Source of the DNA: Isoetes taiwanensis
Taxonomy: Eukaryota; Streptophyta; Lycopodiopsida; Isoetales; Isoetaceae
DNA: 64,000 bases
Reading direction: 5' to 3'
Assembly (NCBI GenBank): GCA_021234155.1
Contig: JAJEKV010000025.1
Span: 12,749,654 to 12,813,653 of the forward strand
The notes under the pieces are model-generated. The model was not told where the DNA came from. It did no database searches and saw nothing but the letters and a program-made list of their open reading frames with translations. The position numbers and the translations under genes are program-made. Shown here piece after piece: positions 55,259 to 64,000 of this stretch (the first letter of the stretch is position 1; every line of letters starts with the position of its first letter).

Positions 55259-58200
55259 TGTAATTATTAAGTCTCCCATAAATATAAAATTTTTGTTGTA
55301 AAGTGACTTCAATTTTTGTATAAAAATGTGTTTGGGTTGCTCAAATTTTAGTTTAGTTGTAGCCATCATGACTTGTAAGCATCCAAATAGAATAATTTAG
55401 TAAGAGTACTATAGGCAAATTAGTCAAATTTAAAATTAAAATAAATCGAAATCGGAAGGGTGTCTTGAAAATAGCCTTTCCGCCCTTGACGGAAGGCCCA
55501 AATTAGCATAGCCATCCGATTTCACCATATCCGAGCCAAATTTTGCCCAATTAGCCCGAGAAAAGTTCCAAATTAGGTTAGAAATTCCCAAATAAGTATG
55601 TTAGGATCTTTAAATTCTCTAAAACTCTTGATAGAAGCCCCAAAGATCCGAAATCGGAAGGCTATCCTCTGCAAATTGGCCTCTGCCCATTTGCCCCTTG
55701 ACCACCAGGTTTCATGGAAGGCCCATTTTCGCACAGAACCACCCGGTTTCATGTGCATCTGTCTGAAAATTTGGCAAAATTGCAATGAAGAGTTCTGAGT
55801 GCATATCCTAGCCTTTTCCATGCATTCTAGTATCTTGCGGCACTCTATTCTAGCTTTTCAATCTATTTGAACCTCATCTTAAAAGAATTCCCACAGTAGC
55901 AGGAATCGAACCTCCCACCCACAAGGTTGAACCCCTCCAAACCCCCCCGTGCCAACCACTGAGGGCGGGCATCGTTTGTGTTTAAATTAGGATTCTTAAT
56001 TAAATTTAAGCTTTAATAATGTTAAATAATATTAATGGCCAAGCCTTAGATTTAGAACCAAGAACCTTAAGCTAGATAGAGACAGCACCTGCACTCATCA
56101 TAGCTCTCTTGTCGTCTTATCTTGCTAAGTGTCTTCTTTCTACATGTAGGTAGTATAATTAAACCTTTTTCATAGAAACCCAGCTAGTTGCCAAGGCCTT
56201 AGAAATTGTTGTCACCGTTGGTAGGGTACACCAACACCGCTATAGGTGCACTATCATCAAGTGTCTTCAGCCATGCCTTGTATCATAGATAATTATCTAG
56301 GAATTCATTCTATTTAAGTAATTTAGTCTTAGCACACCAAGTACACTCAGTGAATAAATCTCCTTCTACCACCCCCACGATAGTAAATAAGTACCTTTCT
56401 CGATTACTAGTAGAGTGCCATATGCCAAGTGGGTCATTTGAGGTAGAGTGGATAAAGGTATAAAAATTAGGGTTTGTAGAGTAAGTAAACGTAAATAATT
56501 GTTCTTGCGGTAGTATTAATTGCCTTGTGGTAGGGCAGTAAAATAGGTCAGGAGAACCTTCGTCACAGATCCTCGAGCCTCGACATTGGAGAGACTCGAC
56601 AACATCAACGAATTGAAAGAAGAGGGCAAACTATGGAGGAAACTTCAACAAATCAAAGGCCAAGATGGTGTATAGGGAAGCCCGAACATGAAAAATAAAG
56701 GAGAGCCTATAGGAAGAACGATTGCGACATCAAGATTAGACATAAGAATTTCCAAGAGGGCTATGCAACAGCCAATGGGCATCGTGGCACTTACAAAATT
56801 GATCACATTAAGGGAGGAACATCTCCTAGTCAAGTATACTCTCCAAGTGCCATATTGTCTCGAGGAAGGGCCGACATCGATGACTAACGCCACAGCTACA
56901 CCACCAACAAGTATACTTCATCGACTTATGATATCAAGAGCCCTAAAAGATGAGACTGGATATACCTCCGAGGAAGGGCAACTATCGCAGATATACAGGA
57001 CATAGTAGTATCAGATCTAGATTCCAAGCAGACATGCTTTGACTAAGGAGGTATTGCAAGCCAGCAAGGGTAGGCTCCTCGGAAATAGGAATATGGCGAG
57101 ACTGCAACAAATTTCTTCCTCATCAGCCCCGATACTTCAGAGCGCCTACATCAACCTCGGCAACACCATCGCAATCTCATGATGATCGACAATCTTCTAC
57201 CTTAGAGATTGGAGGTCAAACACCATCAAGAAGAGGCATCATGGGGGACAAAATACCAGCATTATTAATTGATCAGTCAAGATTAGTCCCTGCAGATGGA
57301 TGCACATAAACTCCTCTCAGCAAGAGAAGTTGCACAGTTAGAAGGGGTAAAGCACTCAACATTGTCATCAGCCTTATAACAACAACATGCAACCAGCAAG
57401 ACGAAGAATAGAATCGACAAGGTCAAGCACAACAATAGCAATTCAGGAGTTGGAAGAATCATCCTCGAATCTCGTAACCTCCAAGGCAGATGAGCGACAT
57501 GAAAGATTCTAGAATGTGAAGAACATTATCTTCAAGCTCTTGGGATGCGACACCGAGCGTTATGTTATCTACATCAGCAAGTCCACTAATAGGGATAATG
57601 TTAATGAAGGTAGTCAGCATCAACATTAAGGACGAGCAGAGTCAAAATATGTTCAATAAAAGAAAGCAGGGCACTTGAAGGACCATACAGCAACTCCAAG
57701 GATACCAGATTCTTTTCAACAAATTATGGATCATCGCCTTGCTACTCCAACGACTAATGTCTACACCAGCTTTGAGCAAGCTAGGGGACCTATCAGATAG
57801 TTGAGTTTCTTAGAATTATGGGTGATAACATCCATGATGGGATGGGGACGAAATTTCGAGTAGAATTTTTTTGTCTTTTCCTTTAGAAAGATGGACCCAA
57901 GAATGGAGCAAAGCTTCAAGTATTGGAAAGAAAATGTATGGAGTACAATAATTGTATACATTGCTGGCAGATATCCAACATATTGGAACCTCTTCGTGAA
58001 CTTGATCACCTCGCTAAGAAGGATTCAATAATAATAGGATAACCGTCGACCATGTATATGACGAGTACTTCCGCAGCATAAGGAATAATCCGACCAAATG
58101 AAGGGAAGCAATCTAATAAGTCCGGCCAACTTCTTAGATGGCATCAACTCAAAGGTGGGACTATTTCAAGAGGGCAATAAGTAAGAAAGGGGAGATCCTA

Positions 58201-58630
58201 GACTATAGATTAGATCTGAAACAAGAATAATTATCTAACCATATAGTTTTCTATGTGTGCCCAAAAGTAATGTCATGCCGACTAAATTTGTGGCCATAGG
58301 ATTTATGTAAGTAGTTCTTTAACTTGTAATTTTGCACCTCCTAGATGACGGACATCTTTAAGAGCAAGACTCTTAAGTCTAAATCTAGGCCGATGAATAA
58401 GGCAAGGTCGAGTAATTAGCAAAGACCAACGGAACAAGAGTCAAGTCGACATCAACCTCAAGCATAGCTAAGTAAAGCATCGCAACCAACTTATGTACAT
58501 TGGCAGCCATGACCTCAGAATAGACATGCAATATTAAAGCCGGCTAAGGCAATAATTTATTATCATAAGCAAGAGATACTTATCCCAAACCAAAGGGCAA
58601 GTACCTTATAATTTAAGTTAAGTAATTCCA
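55259..58630. other. element B interior, no recognisable gag
   Basis: Short frames only. ATCGGAAGG and its complement recur: GAAATCGGA (about 55447) pairs with TCCGATTTC (about 55525), and CGAAATCGGAAGG occurs again at about 55646; this parallels the hairpins beside the H3-like gene in A. The frame 56688-57005 is unrecognised. This is where gag and ORF2 should lie, so they are lost or unrecognisable. Confidence 0.4.
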
Positions 58631-59250
58631 ATGCGTTACAGCATGTCGTCAAAACAATTACTTAAGTACATCATGAGGAATGAGGTCGTACATAAGCTAC
58701 AAGTTGTCAACCCCGACTACAAGAGTAAGAAGGAACATGCTACTTCGAAACAGTTGCCTTGGCCAATTTCTAAGTTAATTAAGAAGTCCCATGATATATC
58801 CCCTGATGAAATTTGAGAGCTTGTGCTCTATAGAGGCGTAGAGTCTAAAATCACTCTTGCACGGATTAGCAAGGCTCTTTATAGAATGAGCACTTCCAAG
58901 CTAGCGAGCTCAAGGAACACAAGGAACAGTTGTAAGAGTTGACCGACTTGGGGATCCTTTCGCCAAGGTGGAATTCCAAAGATGTATATCAACCATGGGA
59001 AGCTCGGCAAGTAAACGACATAATGGATCAGCCCCAAGCGAGGATTCTTCTACAAAATCGACTTAAGCTCGGGCAATCAAAGGCAAATAAGGATGAAGGG
59101 GAAAATAATTATAAGACTCCTTGAACTTGGTATGGGCACTATCATTTCACGTTGATGCCCTTGAGTCTATGGAATGCTCCACCAATTTGTATGCATTCGA
59201 GGACGACATCTTCGAAGATTCCTTGGATGATTTCTTCATCAATATCTCTT
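58631..59250 (+). pseudogene. element B reverse transcriptase relic
   Basis: SKQLLKYIMRNEVVHKLQVV, PWPISKLIKKSHDISPDEI, LYRGVESKITLA, LTDLGILSPRWNSK, then fragments such as KIDLS and YHFTLMPLSLWNAPP parallel A's RT blocks with many stops. No active-site box remains. Confidence 0.7.
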
Positions 59251-59529
59251 CAACAACAGCGTGATCTACAGCAAATTAATGGAAGAGCATGTAGCCCAAT
59301 TGAGGGAAGCCATGGAGATGCTAAGACGCCGCCACTCATTGGCAAGCCTTTGAAGCATCAATTTGCAATCTCCACTTCGGCAAGTGAATTCGGCAAGAAG
59401 ATAGAAGAAGCCATCTACTCCAACATGGACTTCAAGCACATAATGGGCTAGTCGTTGCAAGAGTGCAAGGACGGATTAAGAAATAGAAACCTTCAAATAG
59501 TTTAAAAAGGAAGGCAATCTCTAATAGCA

Positions 59530-60230
59530 AAGAACAATTATGCGTACCCAAAGTATAAGAAGTAAGAACAATCTTCCATGACACGCATAATAGCCCTATT
59601 TCCAGCCATGCAAAATTTATAAAGGCCTACTTCAAGATTAGAAGTAGCTACGTCTGGCCGGGTATGAAGAAGTAGATAATCAGATATATCCAAGAATGTC
59701 AGTGGAGCCAGCGGACAAGGGCGGAACAACTTCGGATTCCAGGAGTTTTGGAACCTTGGGCAGTGCCAGACACCAAGTGGGAAGTCATCAGCATGGGCTT
59801 TATAGTTGGCCTTCAAGGACAACAAGAAGCTTCAAAGCCTTGATAGTTGTGGTATATAGCTTATCAAAAGGGCACATACTTGCCATGCCACACCATAGAC
59901 ACCGCCTTGGATCTAGCCGTGTGGTTTACATAAGAGTTCTTTTTAGGCGCATGGAATGCACAGTCGATCATCACCAAAACAAATCCGAAGTTCTTTAGCG
60001 GCGTTTAGCAAGACTTCTTCAACACGAGCTGCACCAACTTGTTGATGAGTTTTGCTTATCAATTCCAAATAATCGGCAAAGGGACCGCACCAACACAATT
60101 TTGGAGAGCACGTTGAGAAGCTATGATTGGAACAAGTAATCCAAATGGGCCGAGTACATCCACCTGGTCAATTACGTACAATAATATAAAGCAAGAGTCA
60201 TCGAAGATGTCTTCCCCATGATCGATTCTG
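59530..60230 (+). pseudogene. element B integrase relic
   Basis: HDTHNSPISSHAKFIKAYFK, YVWPGMKK-stop-IIRYIQECQ, RTRAEQLRIPGVLEPWAVPD, KWEVISMGFIVGL and HTIDTALDLAV correspond to A's integrase. The first catalytic Asp reads Gly (SMGFI), and the zinc finger has lost residues. Confidence 0.8.
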
Positions 60231-60615
60231 ATTATCAATGTGTGACCATAGTTATGTGGCATAATTTAGTGCCCAAGGTGGAAGTTTCTCAACAACGACA
60301 ACATATATCACGATAACTTTTGGTAGAAGTGTGAGAGTATCTTCAACAAAGATGGGCATATTTGAAGAGTCTAGCGGATAGACATAAAACTCCTCGAGAG
60401 TTGTTTTGTTGTGGCGCATAAAGTTGGCTAAAGTAAAGGTTAAGCAAGGGAAGCTTAAGATCGGCAATTGTAGGAAGCTTCGCCCTAGGTGGGCCGGTCC
60501 GTTCAAGATCTTGGAGAAGAGTGGGCTCTCAAGCACATAAGTTGGATCTCTTGACCCACCTTAAGGTCTTCCATGTGAGTTTATTAAAAGGCACGATCCT
60601 AACCCCGAGGAGGGT

Positions 60616-60957
60616 TTGGATACTCCAACTTTGTTGGAAATGACGGAGGATGAAGTTAAAATTGTGCCCGAATTGCTTCTTGATAAGTCATTCAAGAGGA
60701 CTAGGTGGTCCCAATTCCTCCAATATTTGGTCAAGTGGAAGCACTTGCCCGTGGAAGACGTGACATGGGTATTGAAGCAAGATTTGGAGAAGCAATACCC
60801 AGAGTTTATGAAGGAGTTTGATGGGCGAGTCGTCCCCGACTTGGTCGACCCGACTTGCCGGTGGTTAGCTAGTATGTTGTTAGTTAGCCTTAGACCGGGC
60901 GCATGCATTCTAGTTAGTAGGGTGCATGTGCGGAACCTTGGATCGTGTGGGCGATGA
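60616..60957 (+). CDS. element B chromodomain segment
   Basis: 113 open residues: PTLLEMTEDEVKIVPELLLD, FLQYLVKWKHLPVEDVTWVL, LEKQYPEFMKEFDGRVVPDL. The sequence is close to A's and is the best preserved coding piece of B. It is isolated by stops from the upstream integrase. Confidence 0.75.
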   Translation: MDTPTLLEMTEDEVKIVPELLLDKSFKRTRWSQFLQYLVKWKHLPVEDVTWVLKQDLEKQYPEFMKEFDGRVVPDLVDPTCRWLASMLLVSLRPGACILVSRVHVRNLGSCGR

Positions 60958-61270
60958 TGGGATACGCCTTTAGGGCATTCTCTAGGCCACACGCACCAAG
61001 AGGTGCGCATGACCATTAGGGTCATGTGAGTGAGGAATGAGGCATGGTGGGCGATGATGGGACATCGATCGGATGCTCTCTATGCCACGATGCGGGGGCC
61101 TTTTACCGGCCGTAGGAGGGTCATGGTGAAGGTTAAAGTGATCATCTTGGCGATGATGGGATCGTGAGATGTTCCCTAGCTTGAAACCCTCGGGGCATGA
61201 TGCCCGGGGTGTACTCGATCTGGGCGTCGTGTGCAGTAGCACTCGATCATGGGCGATGATGGGAGCATCT
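60945..61270 (+). repeat. GGGCGATGATGGGA repeats in B's 3' region
   Basis: TGGGCGATGATGGGA-type words occur at about 60949, 61049, 61149 and 61252, spaced about 100 bp. A related CGGCGATGATGAGACCAC lies in A's 3' region at about 63398, so this is part of the family's 3' untranslated region. Confidence 0.75.
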
Positions 61271-61709
61271 TAAATGATCCTTAAGCTCAAATCCGGAAAG
61301 GGCCATGATCTTGTGCAAGGTAGTAGGACAACCTTGAGCGATGGTTCGGCTCAAGGAGGTAAGGGGGTGGTCCCCTAAAACCACAAATTATTAACTAAAC
61401 TAACGTAATGTGCTCCTTTTTGCGTGCAAGTAGAAGGGGGACTTCAACGAGGAGCATTACACGAAGATAGGGGAGCCATAATTTAGATTATGAACCCTAA
61501 TAACACTTATAATAGTATTTTGTATTATCGTAAGAAATAACGGTGTTAAGGCTATATAATTTTGTATAAGTACAAATATAACCTAAATTTTGACTTTTTA
61601 CTAATAAAACTTGATTGCTAAAGTAAATTAAAGGTTATGACATGTTGTTGTTTTTTTTTGCATAAGGTAGGTTCGTCACCTTAGCGCAATCTTTGAGAAC
61701 GACATTGTC

Positions 61710-61721
61710 CTAAGGGGAGAA
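61710..61721 (+). promoter_or_regulatory. polypurine tract of element B
   Basis: CTAAGGGGAGAA directly precedes the TG of the 3' LTR. Confidence 0.85.
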
Positions 61722-63359
61722 TGTGGCGGTCCGGGGAATATCGCCATAAATCACGTATATTCCGGGATCCAAAATCACTATACAAGTCTATCTTCATAGC
61801 CTTGTATACCATAGATTGTGGCACTAGGGGCATGGCCAAGTTATTCTCATAACTTAGCCAACCATAGGTTAGACCATTATCCACGTGGCCTTAACCTATT
61901 GGGGGCACCGCCACCACGGGACTCACCCGATTGGTGCCACGTGGCATCCTAGGTGGACCTAACTTATATAGGCCTGGAACCCCTAACCCTAGGCCTTTTT
62001 CCAGCCCTAGCACCCAGAGACTCACCTACTGCTCGAAACCGTTTTCAACATCGCTTGCTGTGGCATAGACTGGGCGCAAAGAGAGCCCGGGTAGACTCGT
62101 TCTTGGAGCGGGCAGCATCATCCGTGGGTCGAAGACCATGGAGGCACACGGATCTGGAGGGAGAGCATCAGGAGCAGGTATGTAGGGTAGTAGTTGTGAT
62201 AGCCCATCTGGAATTAGCATTCCAGATGTGCTAGTATCTTGTATCTAGAGTAGAGCCATCCTAGAACCCGTATTCAACATCTTGAACCCTAATCAATGAA
62301 CCCTAACCATTAGTTAGATTGTATGATTAGGTTAAGATGTTCTTCTTATGATCATTCTTAGGATATGATGATTATGTGATGTTGGTTGATCATGTTTGCT
62401 CCTCTTGTATTGGGAAGGGGGGTAGAGACCTAGGGCCATATGTAGTATGCTCCTAGAGTAGATCCCTTAGTTCCTATTAGTTGCGGCCTGTGCATAGGAG
62501 CCCACCAGGCTATCGAGGTTATGATGTGACTCAGCACCACATAACGGGGCTAGAGGGAATGTGGAGGGAGGATCCCCCCGAGGGGGGCTTCGGGATCCCA
62601 TAGTGGGCTAGGCCTATGGTGGGTCACTTAGTGTGGGCGAGCATGGGTCCCACACCTCCCGGGCAATGGTGTCGCCACGCCTCTCGAGCTGCAAGTGTTG
62701 GCTTGGCTCTCGCTTTGGGGTTAAGTCGGCACGATGGGTGTGTCGCCACGATTCTCTAGCGCCCACGGAACCTCTAGACCACGGGAAGGGGAGATGCAAC
62801 CCTTCCCCGCCTCATCGGACCGTGGGGAGATGCAACCTCGAGTAGTCCCGATGGGTGATGCCATGGGATTGCGATCCGGAAGGCTAGAGTCATGCCGAGG
62901 CTCGATTTAGCCCATCCGCAAAGTATGCACAGGGGGGCGGATGGAGTGGTCAACCCTAGCCATTGTCTATAGCCAGCCCCGGCCATTGTTATGACTCCTG
63001 GTCCGCTCTATCTTGAGGCCTAGCCACGGTCCACCCTCCCACGGTAGTCGGAGCCATGGGTAGGAGCTCTTATGTTTTATGGCTTAGGATTATCTTCTTT
63101 GCGCCAGTGGATATGTGATGGACTACCCTTCGAGGTAGTATGTTGTATTGTTATTGCTAGTTCGACGTTGTTTATGCTTCCTCCGTGATAGGAGCCCATA
63201 GGGAAGGGCGCATAAGACACCTTCAGTGTCCCCAGCCCGCATCTAGGATTCTCTCGAGTGCGGGTTAGACGGAGGGCCCATGCGGTTGATGGACCGGATG
63301 GGGATTTCCTCGCCGAAAGTGTACGGTACGGGCGCCGTATATTTAGCGGTGGAGCCACA
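61722..63359 (+). repeat. 3' LTR of element B
   Basis: Starts TGTGGCGG, ends GCCACA; matches 51904-53545 closely. Followed by the TSD CAACC (63360-63364). Confidence 0.93.
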
Positions 63360-63364
63360 CAACC

Positions 63365-64000
63365 TATGCTAGGTATGGGGTCGCATGCGTTGTTACCGGC
63401 GATGATGAGACCACTACGGTGATCTCTAGGGCGGGTGTAATGTCAATGTAGGCATGACCGCATTTCGCTTTGGACGAGTGGAAGGTAGATCAGAAAAGTC
63501 TACTGTCCCCACGGTAAGCAGACCCACCTCGAGAGAAAGGAGGTCATTGAGGAATGCATTGATAGGAAAGGCACTTTTAGCCCCATATATGCTTTGATAG
63601 GAGGAATCTATCCTTCACGCCCCATATACGGGAAGGATATCCTCCACGCTGGGCAACTAAAGGTGTAGGCATGAGCGGCATATAGGCATATAGGCGTTGT
63701 CTCCACGACCATAATGGAAGATTCACCCTCTTCCTACACCGGGAGATTAGCCATGCATCCATGTAGATAGGTGGGGTGGTCACCATATAACCAAAATTTT
63801 ATTAATAATTAAAATGGTACTAACGTAGTGTCGACGCCAAGCAGCTAATAGAGCTCCGGAGGGCAAGGAGGTCGAGCTACGAAGACTTGCAACACAAATT
63901 TTGTTGGAATGTGTTGCAAGGAATGAAGAGTACCTCGAACAATAATTATAGATATGAAATGTTAAAATTTTGATAAACTTAATTGTCGTGATAAGTAAAA
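63365..64000 (+). other. 3' region of element A resumed, non-coding
   Basis: Contains CGGCGATGATGAGACCAC and a doubled 25-bp block around 63588-63650 (GCCCCATATA, GGAAGGATA/GGAATCTATCC). AT-rich at the end. No LTR start is seen before the window ends. Confidence 0.5.

Larger units (their letters stand above)
51904..63359 (+). mobile_element. chromodomain Ty3/gypsy element B, inserted in A
   Basis: Complete outline: LTRs 51904-53545 and 61722-63359, TSD CAACC, PBS TGGTATCAGAGC at 53547-53558, polypurine tract CTAAGGGGAGAA at 61710-61721. Inside are a decayed H3-like region, a long unrecognisable segment, RT (58631-59150), integrase (59530-60200) and chromodomain (60616-60840). The coding is far more decayed than A's, yet its two LTRs remain very similar, so it was probably moved recently by proteins supplied in trans. 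Confidence 0.9.
41245..64000 (+). mobile_element. chromodomain Ty3/gypsy element A encoding an H3-like protein (interrupted, 3' end outside)
   Basis: Order: 5' LTR 41245-42780, PBS 42782-42793, leader with hairpins, H3-like region 43447-44696, second ORF 45422-46932, gag 46993-48412, protease relic, RT 48850-49720, RNase H-integrase 50027-51427, chromodomain 51663-51866. Element B is inserted at 51899-51903 and A resumes at 63365. No second A LTR is seen before the window ends. Many frameshifts and stops occur in gag-pol, and the RT active site is damaged, so this copy is probably inactive. It is related to B by LTR blocks, PBS region and H3-like gene. Confidence 0.85.

Overview
This window is nuclear DNA from a land plant with a repeat-rich genome. 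The evidence is a two-domain B3 transcription-factor gene with short GT-AG introns, remnants of plant PPR, NUP1/NUP136-like, cyclophilin and RPN5 genes, and dense plant-type Ty3/gypsy, Ty1/copia, Helitron, LINE and MITE-like elements. The PPR style and the DUF7869-like relic suggest an early-diverging lineage (fern, lycophyte or bryophyte), but I cannot fix the species. No rRNA, tRNA, CRISPR or prokaryotic feature is present.

Layout. 1-7 kb: LINE and copia relics and an orphan NUP1-like first exon with upstream promoter-like motifs. 7.3-8.35 kb (minus strand): a two-B3-domain gene, the best intact host gene here. 8.56-12.74 kb: a young non-autonomous LTR element with 207-bp LTRs that look identical and an ATGAC target duplication. 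It sits about 200 bp upstream of the B3 start codon and carries a PPR gene fragment and an inverted copy of its own 3' end. 13-25 kb: AT-rich repeats, a DUF7869-like relic, and a LINE inserted into one copy of a duplicated repeat. 25.5-41.2 kb: one minus-strand Ty3/gypsy element (element C) cut by three later insertions: a 10.4-kb TIR element (TSD TGAA), a 469-bp insertion (flanks GGTGCACC) and a 322-bp MITE (TSD AGAC). The 10.4-kb element itself contains a 5.9-kb Helitron carrying cyclophilin and 26S-proteasome RPN5 gene pieces.

41.2-64 kb: two related plus-strand chromodomain Ty3/gypsy elements. Element A (from 41245, running off the window) is interrupted at 51899-51903 by element B (51904-63359, TSD CAACC). 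The most striking observation is that both carry, between the primer-binding site and gag, a histone H3-like coding region. In A it begins MARTKQTARK, identical to the H3 tail through K9, passes through a long charged linker, and ends in an H3 histone fold that stops at the canonical H3 C-terminus. B keeps a decayed homologue of the tail, linker and fold. In A, four copies of a long hairpin with compensatory changes lie on both sides of the H3-like region, and a second unrecognised ORF follows before gag.

A's pol encodes RT (damaged), RNase H, a near-complete integrase and a chromodomain. The family therefore pairs a domain type known to bind modified H3 tails with its own H3-like protein. 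All reading frames in A and B have frameshifts or stops in this copy, so the copies here are probably not autonomous. All family assignments come from motif recognition by eye; no database search was run.
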